Source: Xanthostigma xanthostigma (lineage: Eukaryota; Arthropoda; Insecta; Raphidioptera; Raphidiidae). From it: a DNA stretch of 64,000 nt. The notes beneath the pieces are model-generated. The model worked only from the letters and a program-made list of their open reading frames with translations. It did not search any database and was not told the origin of the DNA. Below, one piece after another: positions 1 to 13,277 of this stretch. A program made the translations under genes and the position numbers. Positions within the stretch are counted from its first letter, which is position 1; each line of letters begins with the position of its first letter. The stretch lies in assembly GCA_963575645.1 (NCBI GenBank), contig OY754464.1, positions 63,586,948 to 63,650,947 on the forward strand, written 5' to 3'.

Positions 1-3000
1 ATTGGACCTGACAAAGAGAAAACAATAACACCAAATCTCACCGGAATTCACATGGAAGGTCAGTAGATTTATTTATAACATAGCCTTGCGATAAAAAAAC
101 ACCACAACAAATTTAAATAATGTGAACATGACAAAGTTTTCAAGGCGCCCTTGGAAATGAAGATTTATATAATATAGCACGAGAGCCCGTAACACTAAAA
201 CCCTATGGATCTTCGAATAGGCCAGTTCATGGATATTTGGAAAATTTAAACCCTGCTTAAAAGAAAAATACAATGGTTGGCAGGCTGGAGTGGGCCGGAT
301 CGTGAAAAAGGGGTCACTTCCGGTCACCCAAAAAATCGGTTATCCTATGCGTCTCCGAATAGAATGTTGTTTACTTTAATTTGAAGTTAACGGTCACATA
401 CGAAATATATTCTACTCTATTCTTAACGTGTTTAAACTCGGTAAGTTGGCGGGTTCCGGTAGGCCGAAACCCTCGCCAACCGCAATTGAATTTTTGACAG
501 ATATTTTTTATTACATAAATGGTAAGATCGCATATAAGTTGTATAGCAAAACTACGTTTATTTTATTTTTTTAACTCGTAATTAAAAAGTTATATGGATT
601 TTAAAAACACTTCTTAACAAAGTTTATTTTGTGTACATGTATACAGTTGCAGGTACTAGTTTAATGTGCGCTACTCCGTTAAATAACATACTTTTTTGCT
701 CTGTGCTGTGCTGGTCATGCCGGTTCATGCTTGATAAGTATATGCGCAGTTATTAACTATTAATTCTTCTTCAGTAATACAAACAATATTACTTTCACTA
801 TTATCATATTATTTATTATTACAGGTGCGTACGATGATATATATCAAGACATTGATATTATGAAATACGTTGATATGAAGCCAATGGACGATTGGGCTGG
901 ATTTTTTGAATATGGCTATACACAATGCAAGGTTGAACTAAAATCTAAAAGTTTAAAAATATTGCAAAATTATCCTCGAGATTTATTCGACTTGATAATT
1001 TTGGACACTTTCGGGGGAGAATGCTTTTACCCATTAATAGATTACTTCGGGTCACCACCAGTTGTTGGAGTGAGTCCGTACGGCCTCCTCCCGTGGAGTT
1101 CATATTATACCGGCGACTATGAATATCCAATATTAATTCCAACTGCAGGACATATGACAAACAGAATGTGTTTGTCAGATAGATTTTGGAATTACATTTA
1201 TACGCGTTATATCACGTATTATTACAAATATCAATACGTTCCTGTAATAGAGAAATTAGTTAAAGAATATTATGGCAATGAAATAAAGCCAATATTAGAA
1301 GGTAACAAACAAATTCAGATTTATTTGGCGAACTCTCATCCAGTACTCGATTATCCGAGGCCGATTGTGCCTGCTGTTATACCAGTTGGCGGATTACACA
1401 TAAAACCGGCGGAACCAATTACTGATGTAAGTAACAAAACACTAGTAGCTAATTTAACTAAAAAAAAGTGCTAGTAGTGTCAATAATAAGTCTAACTAAA
1501 AAAAAGTATATAAAAAAAAACATTGAATCTCCTTCAAAAAGTCACTAATTGCAGAAAGTGTTGTCAAAATTTAACGATGACCTTGGATTGTGACCACAAA
1601 ATTACGAGATTTAGTTTAACGGCGTTATGAAACTCTCTGTCATGACGTGTAATTAGATTAATGTATGCCAACTTCGAAGTGATTTCAATACATGGTAAGG
1701 ACGGATTACGGAAACCCCTATTATGTTATACTGAATAATACAATACGAAGCGGTGTAGCGCAGTGGTTAGAGCACTAGACTCGCATTCGGGAGGTACCGG
1801 GTTCGAATCACGGCGGGGGCGGATCTGGCTGGGACTACTGCCTCTCGCCGAAAAACGGTAATTCCTGGCCATTATGTTGAGGATTTCCATGGTTTCCCTC
1901 ACGGGTAGTATGGTAGATGGAAAATAGTAAGGATGCGAATGGCGTCTGTTATGACATATAGTTATTATTATTTTATTTTTAATTTATTTTAAATAAACGA
2001 CAATACAATTAGGTATACTAACTAGGTGACTAAAAAAAATTATAAATACGTGCGTCGACTTGACAATCTCCTCTTCTTCTGAAGTCGATTAAAATATATT
2101 GTCTTTTAACTCTATTCTCTAAAAAAATTTTGTTTTATTTCAGAAAAATATAAAACAGTTATTGGACAGTGCAAATAATGGTTTTATATTATTTTCACTT
2201 GGCACAAACGTCCGTTCAAAAAACCTGGGCAAAGAAAAATTAGATGGAATACTGCAGGCACTCAAACAAGTTCCGTACAAAGTATTGTGGAAATTCGAAT
2301 CTGATTCTCTTCCTGGAAAACCAGATAACGTTATGATTCAGAAATGGTTGCCAGCGCAAGGCAACATATTATGTAAGATAAAAAGCGTTTATATGTTAAC
2401 ATCAAGTTCATTTTTCATAATTAAGACATCTTTCTCTTTCTCAAAAATATAAGTAATATATAAAAATTAATGTTCATCTGTCGTCTGTCTGTTCGTCTAT
2501 TCGGGATCTATGCGTTCATATGCCAATTCATCCGATTACGGATGAGACTTTGGTGAGTTAAGTTTTGCGCTCGGCCGTAAAGGTTTCTCACTTAAAAAAA
2601 TCAAAGTCTACAAACACTGTATTTTAAAGTGGTACTGTAATGCTACTGATATTGTTGCCAAGCGAGGTTCAGCCCCATGAGGTAAAATTGTAATACGGTG
2701 GAGCCAATGACTCCACTCCTGTTGTCACAGCCGAGCGGAGTACAACCCAGTGAAACAAATCTGTGGCTACTATTGTAGTTGCCAAACGGACAGGGTTGCC
2801 AGACGTACGAGAAATCTCGTACCATTACGAGATTTACAGTTTTTGTACGAGATACAAGAATAACAAAATTCTCGTACAATTTTGTACGAGATTTTAACAA
2901 TGATGACTGCCTTCGCTAGGTATCAGCCAAAAAGTGTAAGAATTTGCATATTTACCTACTTCACACACCACAAAACGATCGACTGGGCGCATCACTAAAT

Positions 3001-5147
3001 GCACTACCTCATATGAAACTAGACAACTTGAGTGAGGAATCCCCGTTTAATGTATTTATTTGTTGTTGTCCTTATTACACTAATGTTAATCACTATTAGT
3101 ACTAATTGTTTCATTTGAATTGACAGCTAAACGCGCAAAGAATATGACTACTCAAAGTTAAATTGTACAGTAAATAGCATAAATTATAAATTTTATTCGA
3201 TATACCTACTTTAAATTTATACTTGTACGAGATTAACTGTTGAAAGTACGAGATATGTAGCAACACTGGTACAAGAAAAAAAATCCGTCATCTGGCAACC
3301 CTGCAAACGGAGCGCAGCCACTTGAGACAAGACTGTAATGCGTTGTAGCCCAAGGCTCCACTACTGTTTTCAGGCGCGGTCGCAGCCTGAAATTTTGGAG
3401 GGGGTTACTCACTACACTAATAAAAAATAGGTATCCGGAATAAAATAAACATTATTGCACGAGACACAATTTTATTTTATACATTACCTATAAAACAAAT
3501 GGAAACTATAAATTTATCGCTGTTAGGGGATAGCTTAAAATTTCCTTTTATTATTTGGCAAATTTTTGAGATTTTTTAGTATGACCTTAGATTTTGGGGG
3601 GGTCATGTCCCCTGTGACCCCCCCCCCCCTTCGGACCGCGCCTGACTGTTTTCGCTGTCGTGTTTCATCTCAATCGCGTGGACTAGTAATAAATAAATTG
3701 CACGATCTTTGGTATCATCGTTATTGTAACAAATATCTAAAAAGAAACATCGTAGAAAATTCTCAGCTATGGCTTATAACACTTTTCAATTACACTTGTT
3801 TAGCGCATCCCAATTGTCGTCTGTTTATCACACACGGAGGCGCCCTGAGTACCCAAGAAGCTGTATATCACGGGGTTCCCATCGTCGGCATACCGGTGTT
3901 CGGTGATCAAAACATGAATATCAGGAAGATGGTGTCGCGAGGTTATGGACAACAAATCGGTATCACAGAACTAACTGGTAGTAAACTGCAAAAAAACATA
4001 GAAGAAGTACTCAATAATCCAAAGTAAGTTACTTTACCGCCGACAGTACCGAAACTAGATTCATCGGATTCCATGCCAAGATTCTGATTTCGCGCCATCA
4101 AAATTTTGTTGGTTGTTATATTTGTTACCAAACCCGATTTCAGGACAAACAAGTTTTTCCTATAAACCAGTATAGCCTAGACCAAACTGTTCTGGCCTAA
4201 GCTTGATAGGACCAACCAATGTAACCTAGGGCCTAGACTGAACTAGTTTATCCTATGATAAATATGTACACTTCAGGATAAACTAGTATGGCCTAGGCCC
4301 TAGTCGGAACTAATTTGCCGAATAGAATAGGTATAGAAAGACAAAGATAGGAAAAGAAAGCTATAAGATTGATCTCGGATGTTGGGTTTAGACAGGAATG
4401 CAGGCCATTATTTAAGCAAATAAATATAAAAATATAAGAAACTTTATTATTATTATTTTAAAAATCATCCCAGTATGTTATTTATTTCACCTTGAAATTA
4501 GTTCAAACTAGCTAGGCTCTACCGGTTTATCCTGGAGTGTACATATTCATACTATAGTACAAACTAGTTCAGCCTAGGTTAAACTGGTTTGTCCTATCGA
4601 GCGTAGGCCAGACAAGTTTGACCTAGGCTATACCGGTTTATCCTATCACATATATAGGCAAAATTATTTTGTCCTGAAATCTGGTTTCGCCGGTAACATA
4701 TTCAAATAAAACAATCGTAATCGCGTTGCTGATAGTACCCTCTTTGTTGCCAGGCCGATATTAACAAACAATATTTTTCATCCTATTTTTTTTTTAATCT
4801 GTCGTTTTAACATTGACGCTTTATCAGTTATCCATCCTTAAAGTTATTGATTTTACTTTATCTGTTACAGATACAGGGAAAACATAAAACGGGCGTCAGC
4901 ACAATTTAGAGATCAGCCTGAAACACCACTGGAAAGAGCCGTATTCTGGACAGAGCACGTCCTGAGACACGGTGGGGCACAGCACCTGCATCCCCCTTCC
5001 CTTTACATGTCGGCTTTCCAGACACACTCCGTAGATGTCTTGGCTCTTCTACTGGCAATTGGAGTTATGGCCGTCGCTGTACCAATCTTTTTATGTCGAT
5101 GTTTAATTTGTAGGGGAAAAAATAGTAAAAAATTGAAAATAAACTAA
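1..5147 (+). CDS. UGT-1: UDP-glycosyltransferase, 5' end outside window
   Basis: Five exons: <1-58, 825-1426, 2144-2372, 3804-4023, 4871-5147; all introns are GT-AG, phases 1/0/1/2. The visible coding part is 461 residues. The signal peptide and the catalytic-His motif lie before the window; it opens at IGPDKEK of exon 1. Exon 2 has the catalytic Asp in LDTFGGECFYP. Exon 3 has FSLGTNVRS and exon 4 the UGT signature beginning FITHGGALSTQE, ending GDQ. Exon 5 has one hydrophobic anchor and a KLKIN tail that fits a KxKxx ER-retrieval signal. It is closest in this window to UGT-2 (shared GFFEYGYTQCK and LDTFGGEC). Exon 4 reads KMVSRGYGQQ where the siblings read KMVERGYG, a small family deviation. 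Intron 3 is swollen by two hAT-type insertions and intron 4 by a fold-back element. Expected role: ER-lumen conjugation of lipophilic acceptors with UDP-sugar; substrate unknown. Confidence 0.92.
1750..1965 (+). mobile_element. tRNA-derived SINE in UGT-1 intron 2
   Basis: A tRNA-like head has an A-box (TAGCGCAGTGG) near 1756 and a B-box (GGTTCGAATC) at 1800-1809. It is followed by a non-tRNA body (GGATTTCCATGGTTTCC region) and an AT-rich tail. This is the layout of a pol III SINE. No convincing target duplication; ACAATAC occurs on both sides. Confidence 0.65.
2644..3362 (+). repeat. Diverged tandem repeat interrupted by hAT MITE
   Basis: Units of about 60-70 bp recur, each with TTGCCAA-CGGAG-GCAGCC-like parts and ending in GGCTCCACTACTGTT. 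The array is split by the hAT-type insertion 2791-3303 and bounded by another at 3371. A related end sequence (GCTCCACTACTGTTATCGC) occurs in the Helitron-like remnant near 27310. Confidence 0.5.
2791..3303. mobile_element. hAT-type MITE, family A copy 1
   Basis: Terminal inverted repeats CAGGGTTGCCAGA / TCTGGCAACCCTG, 513 bp, flanked by a perfect 8-bp target duplication CAAACGGA (2783-2790 and 3304-3311). It has no transposase frame. Interior is rich in TACGAGAT motifs. The same family recurs at 43460-43987. Confidence 0.88.
3371..3644. mobile_element. hAT-type MITE, family B
   Basis: Terminal repeats CAGGCGCGGTC / GACCGCGCCTG, 274 bp, with a perfect 8-bp target duplication ACTGTTTT (3363-3370 and 3645-3652). 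A C-run at about 3618-3629 lies inside. It ends 159 bp before UGT-1 exon 4. Confidence 0.85.
4124..4702. mobile_element. Fold-back element with internally repetitive arms
   Basis: Ends are inverted (TGTTACC...GATTTCAGGACAAA against TTTGTCCTGAAATC...GGTAACA). Both arms consist of degenerate about 20-bp units built on CCTAGGC, AACTAGTTT and TTATCCTAT. The layout is like Foldback-type transposons. Lies wholly in UGT-1 intron 4; no coding capacity. Confidence 0.6.
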
Positions 5148-5880
5148 ATATGTATAACAAATCAACAGTATTAAATTTTCTTTTTTTTTAATAGATCAAA
5201 CATCCATCTTCTCTCCTCGATTCGTCATAGTATTTCCATACTGATTAATTGTTTAACCAGTTATTCTAAAATAATTGCTTTTTAACACGTATCAAGTTTT
5301 TATAGTTTTGAACAGTGAGCATTATTCTGCTTGATATCTTTATTTGTCAGTTTGAGTTTTTGGAATTTTGTGTACATACGAAATTATTATTGTTGTATTC
5401 TTTAAAATATTAAAATGGAAGCAGGTTTCATCAAAGCGGAATCTGAGTCTGAATTGTAGAGCGTCTATAATCTACTAACTATATCGCTATCTAGAAATGA
5501 TTCATGAGTTGCATACGTGTCAAATCCATAATTTGTTAGCGTATGAAAACGTTAGTGAACACAGAATAAAACTTTTCCTTACCTGCTTTCGGCATTTCTA
5601 AACGCTTTAATAAGTTAGAAAACACAGGTACCAGAAATAAAACATAACAGCTGATCTTCAGGAGATCAGAGGGCATGATAATATATTCAATTGGCAGGCA
5701 ATCAGAAGGTTGTCTGAGTGATAATTATATTTTTGAAATTACTTTGACAAATAAACTTCTAGGAATGGTTTTCTTGTAAAAAAATCTTCGGAAAAATTCT
5801 CAAAAAAATAATTTTATTATCCATTTGTAACATATATTCCAACCCTAAAAGAATATCGATTCCCTGTAATCATCCTCAGT
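5148..5880. other. Spacer after UGT-1
   Basis: AT-rich 3' flank. An AATAAA overlaps the last codons of UGT-1 (about 5137). I see no gene or recognisable element here. Confidence 0.5.
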
Positions 5881-5882
5881 AA

Positions 5883-6583
5883 TCTATATGAAGAGTTTGT
5901 TTGTTTGAACGCGCTAATCTCAGAAACTACTGGTTCGAATTGAAATTTTTTTTTGTTGGATAGCCCATTTATCGAGGAAGGCTATAGGCTATATAATATC
6001 ACGCTACGACCAATTGGAGCGGAACATCAATGAAAAATGTTGCAAGATGTATCTCAAAATTAGTCCGTCTGACAAATATTATCAGGTGAAATGCCTTAAC
6101 TAAATATTGCAATATTAGCGCGTCACATTCACAAGCCCGGATAGCTCAGTCGGTAGAGCGTAAGACTCTTAATGCCAGAGTCTTGGGTTCAAGCCCCACG
6201 TCGGCGAATATATTTTTATTTTTTTATTTTCTACATTGCTTTCTTCTTAGGTTTACAATTCAATTTTTTAAAATTTTATTACGACTAATTAAAATTCAAT
6301 AAATTTAATTAATAGCTCATTTGAAAATTGTTACAACTATAGGTACCTATATAAAAATAATTTTCCTACAGTGTTTTCAATTAAATATTTATTATATTAA
6401 AAGAAATTTATTACTTAAAAAAAGGATAAATCTGCTTTTTAACGACAAAAACTTTTGAACGGTAACTCCGATCATTATGAAGTTTGGACACAACATTCAT
6501 CTCGGTAAACTAAGATGAATGTGCGTACTCATGTCCCTTCCTTCGTTCTTTTGCACCCGGGTGAAACCGGGTGGGACCGCTAG
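5883..6583 (+). mobile_element. Helitron-like remnant
   Basis: Begins TCTATATGAAGAG after an A and ends with a hairpin (ACCCGGGTGAAACCGGGT) then CTAG followed by T, as Helitrons do. The last about 165 bp match the minus-strand element at 12853-13278. A tRNA-like sequence lies in the middle. The 5' boundary is less sure than the 3' one. Confidence 0.55.
6135..6206 (+). pseudogene. tRNA-Lys(CTT)-like pseudogene
   Basis: Strong tRNA-Lys resemblance: GATAGCTCAGTCGGTAGAGC D-arm, anticodon loop CTCTTAA and GGGTTCAAGCCCCAC T-arm. The anticodon stem is mispaired at three positions and the 3' acceptor strand lacks a base, so the stem cannot close. Probably a dead copy or SINE head rather than a working tRNA. 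Confidence 0.6.
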
Positions 6584-7170
6584 TAATTTATAAAATAAAA
6601 AGAAATAATAAACTATTATATGAAATTTTTAAGGAACGACAATGGTAATAGTTTAGACAAGAAAAAGATAATTTTAATAATTAACCATTTAGTAATAATA
6701 CTTCGATTTTCAAAGACAAAACGGTAGAGGACTGTGCGTCTTTAGATATATGTCCTCAAAGTCACGTTGTTACTTTTGGAACACTGCTAAATTAAATTTG
6801 TTTCTTTCGCAGTTAACAAAATTTGGAAAAAAATTGTCTGGCGTCTAATAATTATTTAAATACTTACATCGACTATTTTCAAAAGATTTTTGATAAGATT
6901 TTCTTGGAAAAGATAGCATTTCAATGGTGTTTTGTTATTTTTAGGCAAACCATACAAGTCAAAACATGCGTATCTATTTTGTTGTTTAATTTTACACATT
7001 AGAAATTTAAATTCCGTGAAACATACATAAAATAACTACAAAAAACAATTTGATAAGATAAAAATTACAAATTAAATAAGAGCAAAATAACAAGTTTGAT
7101 ATAATAAAGTAATAGTGTTTGATTAGTACCGTAAAATGAACGTACGATAACAGATTCGCAGTCTATCCAA
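6584..7170. other. Spacer before UGT-2
   Basis: AT-rich upstream region with no recognisable gene or repeat apart from the TATA-like box at 7177. Confidence 0.4.
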
Positions 7171-7176
7171 AATTAT

Positions 7177-7185
7177 TTTATAAAG
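7177..7185 (+). promoter_or_regulatory. TATA-like box of UGT-2
   Basis: TTTATAAAG about 70 bp before the ATG of UGT-2. Position fits a TATA box with a start site near 7205. Weak on its own in AT-rich DNA. Confidence 0.3.
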
Positions 7186-7250
7186 TTCCATACACACCCA
7201 CTTCTTATCTAATATCAAAACTGTACGGACACACTGTCAACAATAATAAT

Positions 7251-10200
7251 ATGATTCTTTTACACATTATTCTGTTGATTGTGGGTGTCGTTTGCAATGT
7301 AAAAAGTGCCAATATCTTAGCAATAACGGGAGTGGTATCACCAAGCCACCATATCTGGAATAGAGCCATTTTGATTGCACTCGCCGAAAAAGGACACAAT
7401 GTCACATACATTGGACCAGATAAAGAAAAAACAATAACGCCAAATCTAACCGGAATTCATATGAAAGGTAAAATTTCAATTTTCAATTGCAAGATGTTTC
7501 CCAACTACTGTTTTGCATAAATTACTAAAAATACTTAAATGCTTTAAGAAAATTTCCGTTTTGAAACAAACGTGCAAAAAATAATTTTATAGTACGCGCC
7601 ACGAATCTAAAAGGTTCGGAAGCTAGTCACAAACAGCGTCGCAAAGGCACATTTTAGAGCCGTTGATACTCCCAGCACCTCCCAGCTACCTGCACGGAAC
7701 GTGCGCTCGTCGGTGATTGGCCGTGATCGCTCGTTGCCTTTGTCACTTGTCGCTTTCCTGCTTTAAAGTACAGTCAAGTACGCTATTGTCAAGTTGTTAT
7801 TGCTATGTTAGTTTTGTTAGAGTTGCCAGTTTGTAGTTTTTCAACAGACTGTACAAGCCTGCATTCGCATCTAACTTACGAGTCTTTTAGATTCGTGGCG
7901 CGTACTATACTGTATGAAATGCTTGTAAAATAAGTGTTTTAATATCAAAAACTCAATTTTAAATAATGGATAAACCACTTATTTCAGGCACCACAAAATT
8001 TTAATAGTAGGTACATATTTTTATATTGAAAGTAAAGCTTTTTTTAGTATGATAGAGAAAAAAATGATTCCGGAGATTGAAATTGTAACGAACATCTCGC
8101 AATGTCCGTATATCGTGTACTATAAAAACGGGCTGTAGAACATTCAGTTAAGTTGGCGGCAAATTAAAATAGGTAAACTAAGTTTTTAGGTTCGATCTCG
8201 GCGATCACTGCTATTATTATTATTTTTTTTTTGTATCACAATTATAGTAACTTTACTTCTTTATTGTGTAGTGTAAAATACACCGTCTGTTTTTATTATA
8301 TCACTCTTCTGCTTTAAAGTTATCACACACTTTTCCAATAACTACCTATAATATAAGAAAAATGCTTTATAGCTATTTAAATAGCTTATATACCAAGCGG
8401 CAGAAGGTTGGGACAACACGTTTTTTCTGCGCGTCAGCTACCTAACTAATAGTGTCCGACCGAAGCTTCGGCTTTGTTCACCTTCAGCGAGACCTTCGTC
8501 AACGCAAACCTTAGGTTTTAAATTTATATTATTAATTGTAGCTTGTAGCAGTTGTAGCCAATTTTAACTGAATTTCATAGGGTTTTTAAGTCTTCGGCTT
8601 CGGCCGAAGTTTATGGCGATAGCCGATTAATCGGCTTCGGCTTCGGTCAGAAATCGACCTTCGGTCGGACACTGATAATTAATTTAACAGGTTCAAAGAT
8701 CTATATCTACATTTTCTACCGGATTGTTTAGCCGTGCACGCCATATCCGATGTTCTGTATCATTATATTATTTTTATTAAAGGTATATATGAAGATTTAC
8801 ACCAGGATATCAACATAATGAAATATGTCAATATGAAACCGATGGATGCATGGGCTGGATTTTTTGAATACGGATATACACAATGTAAAATAGAGCTAAA
8901 ATCGGAAAGTCTTAAAACCCTACTAAATTATCCTGAAGATTTATTCGATTTAATAATTTTGGACACATTCGGGGGAGAATGCTTTTATCCATTGATAGAT
9001 TATTTTGGATCACCACCCGTTATCGCTGTCAGTCCTTATGGCCTACTACCTTGGATTTCATATTATACAGGTGATTATGAATATCCAGCACTGATACCGA
9101 CCGCAGGACACATGACCAATAGAATGAATTTGTCGGATAGATTTTGGAATTTCATTTATTCCCATTTTATTACATATTTTTATAAATATCAATATATACC
9201 TATGATGGAGGAACTAATCAGAGAATATTATGGTAACGAAATAAAGCCAATATTAGAAGGCAACAAACGAATTGGAATATATTTCGCTAATACACATCCA
9301 GTTGTTGATTATCCAAGACCTATTGTACCTGCTGTTATACCAGTTGGCGGATTACACATTAAACCGGCAGGGCCAATCACCGATGTAAGTAACAAAAAAA
9401 TCAGTCAAGTGCAAGCTATACTTGCACAATTAACGTTTCGTGCCATCAGCTCCCCACTCGTGTGTTCTACAGCCAAACGTTGGTTTTACAGTTATAAATA
9501 AATAAACAATGAAATTGTTTTTAACAGTTGATCGCGCTAGACTTTTTCAATCCCAATAATGTTTTTGGTTCTTTTCAGCCTTTCAATTTTTTTTACTGAA
9601 AAAGATATTTAAAACAATAAAGAATAAATTAATATAAAAAAATGAAAAATATATATTTAACTCAAGACCATGCAGTTAATGAACCATATATTCTACCACA
9701 GAGCTAATCTATAGCTTGCACGTATCGCTCGATATTGTACTATATAATATTATACCAGTTTCAAGTGTATTTATTAATTGAAAATATAGTGTTAATTAAA
9801 TTGTTTATAACAACTGATCGCGCTAGAATTTTTCAGTTCTAACAATTTTATTTCAATCTACACATAATTCTAAATTATTCATGATTTTGTCAGATTTTTG
9901 TGAGCGATTCTTTTTAAAACGTTTTTCTCCAAAATTATCAAAAAAATTAAAATAAATTTACATAATATAAATTGATATATTAAATATATTGAAGCATATC
10001 TATGATGCCACAGATACAACAAAAAAAACTACTTACACACTTGTTTTTGATGGCCAAATGGAGGCATTTCCCATCCGGAAAACTTAGTCTTAAACTACGA
10101 TTCCCAAACAAAAAATAGCTGCCTCCCAAAATGCACGGTTGATCCCTTTTTTTCGACCATTTGATTAATATTCAAAAGAGATAAAACTGTACAAATCAAT

Positions 10201-13200
10201 TTTGGCATGCGTATAACTTCACTCTCGAAAGCTCTCTCTTTCTCTCCGCCGCAGAGAATAGTAAATGGCGCTCTATTTTAACCGACTTCAAAAAATATGA
10301 GGTTCTATGTTCGACGCGTACCTATATTTTTTCTTTCAGGCACTACTTTTCGAGAGGCTAATCGATTTGAAAGATTTCAACGCCAGTTCGTTCAGAATGC
10401 TTTTGAATCGATACCATCAATTTTTTTATAAAAATCGGTTCAGTCGTTTTTAACTGACTTCAAAAAAGATATTTTTTTTTGTATATTCAACCATAACTTT
10501 TCGAGAAGTTAACCGATATGAAAAATTTCGACGTAATTTTGTTCAGAATGTTTACCGATTTGTCCCATAAAATTATTGTAAAAATGGACTCTGCCGTGTT
10601 TTGCTGACTTCAAAAAAATAGATTTTTTATATAATATGTTACCCTCCAATCTCCATATCTCCCGCATTTGTAACCAGTGGGAGTATATGCGCAAGTAATT
10701 CAAGAATTACAAGGCGCGATATTTTATATAATATACCCCGGCGTTATGTTTGAAAATCTGTGTATATTTTTAACGAAACTTTGAGCTCGATAATCTAATT
10801 TAATTAACTTAATCTAAGATAAAAATAGCAATTGAAAATACTGAAACACAGAAAGGAAAAAAATAATTTTAATAATTTATTATTAATTTAGGTTGGTAAT
10901 TATAAAAGCGTTAGCTGTAAGCTCTATGATCTTTTATTAGTCCCAACTCACAACCAACTTTTTTATAATTATGACCCTAAATTATATTTCCAACCGCGCC
11001 AACCTTAAAACTTTGTTATTTTAGTGACATGTTTAGAAGAAGATTAAATTTTCTTTAAGTATTTTTTGTTTAAATCACGAAGTCATAACCAGGAGAATTA
11101 GTTTGAACGCGCGTAGCGGTGGACCGATATCTGTCGCATGAACCAATATGACGTCAGCGACTGGGTAACGCAGACACGTTTGGATTACATGTGTGTAGTG
11201 TCTGTGAAGTTAAAACAACTTTGATAACTATGGAGAACACAGGTGGAAAGTACCGAAGTTTTCCCAGGTAGTGATAACAGCGCCATCTTGCGTGCGCCAG
11301 AAAACGGTTCATCTCGAAATACAGCAAGCATAGGAAACTAGGTCTCCTGGTTAAAGACTTCGTGGTTTACAACTTTCAAACAAGCCTAAATAATTTCAAA
11401 TTATAGAAATATAACTTTACATTTAGGATAGATAAAATTAATACATATTACTATCTATTCTTGATTTATTTACCTGGTTTCAGAAAAATATAAAGCAGTA
11501 CTTGGACAGTGCAAATGATGGTTTCGTATTATTTTCCCTGGGCACAAACGTGCGATCAGAAAACTTGGGAAAAGAAAAAATAGACGCAATACTAAACGCG
11601 CTCAAACAGATTCCTCACAAAGTCTTGTGGAAGTTTGAATCAGATTCACTTCCTGGAAAACCAAACAACGTTATGATCCAAAAATGGTTACCAGATCAAG
11701 GAAATATTTTATGTAAGCAATTTTTTAATTTAAAGTAATTATTTTTCAATAGATTTACGACCAATTCAGACAAATAATTATAATTAAAGAACAAATATCC
11801 ACGTTGCGGCCAATTTGATGGCCCTTTTCAGGGACAGAGAAAATGTCAAATCAAACCAAAAATTAGATTGTTAAATTGTTTGTTTTCATTGACATTCACC
11901 TGTTCTTAAAAAGTGCCATTTCGTTGCCTGGAACGTCGATTTTTAAAGTAAAACTTCTTTACGTACGCTTGACTTGGGGAGTAAGCTGGTGAAAGCGTGA
12001 CGAGAGCGTTACGAAAATTGTGTGATCGGACTAGCGTTACGCGAACGATGATTTCTTGATTATTTCGTAATTTCATTTCGTTCTTGAACAATTTTATAAA
12101 TTAATATTTTGTTCAATACCTACATTAAATATTAGGTTCATATTTTGTGTTTTTTTGGGTAAATAATAACAAATTATGGCAGGAAGAAGTTTTACTTCAG
12201 TCGTGTGGTCTAAAGCACACTCGTTTTTTTCCATTAAAATTATTTGTCTGTTTGAGTTAGTCGTAAATTTATTGAAAACTGTATATTACACAGACGTTAA
12301 TTTATTAATATTAAAGTTATAATGGCCTTTTTTTTTATTTATTATTTTATTCACATCAAAAATAGAAAATTTTGAACAATGTATCATGAAATGTATAAAG
12401 CCAAATTTCTGTTCGCACCTGTATGTGCGTCTGCTAAAAACAGGAGAACTACTGAACGTATTTGATAGCTTGTATCTTGGTAAGGCTTATAACTATGATA
12501 ATTAACCGCCCTGGCTTTGTCCGGACGCAAACCGGAATGAATTCTCTAACTACACCATCAGAACATAATATCACAGTTCAGATGCTTTCTACTGTTATAT
12601 CACACAGTGCTCACAAGTCGACTAGGGCAGCAAACATCGAAAAGCAACGGCGCTATATTGTGCGACTATTCAGTCGACCGGCACTTGACATACACGCGAC
12701 CGATTGAATTAGTAGGCGCAGCGATGAAGTGGGAGCGATCATGAAATTATAAAAAGTTCTGAGATGCCAGCGCGCGATACTATACCTATATATCCCGCAA
12801 AATCAATAGCGAACAAAGACTTTACTCATATTCTTGAGAATATTATACCCAACTAGCGGTCCCGTCCGGTTTCACCCGGGTGTAAAAGAACGAATGGGGA
12901 AGGGAGGAACATGAGTACACACATTCATCTTAGTTTACCGAGATGAATGTTGTGTCCAAATTTCATGATGATCGGAGTTACCGTTCAAAAGTTTTTGTCG
13001 ATAAAAAGCAGTATTTATACTTTTTTAAACTAATAATTTTTTTTTAATTAATTAGTGCATTTCACCTGAATAGAAACTTATTTTCTAAAACTTAATTCAA
13101 AAAGCATTTTCCAGTAGACCAAATTGCGAATCTAAACCATTCTCGAATCCCCTTGAACACACACAAAAAATTTCATCAAAATCAGCCGTTTAGGAGGAGT

Positions 13201-13225
13201 TCAGTTACATACACACGGACAGAAG

Positions 13226-13277
<52 letters not shown>

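Noticed and set aside
6135-6206. Working tRNA-Lys gene
   Set aside because: Anticodon stem and acceptor stem mispair; kept only as a pseudogene.
12462-12707. 81-residue open frame in UGT-2 intron 3
   Set aside because: No recognisable family; lies in repeat-rich intron between a MITE and a Helitron.
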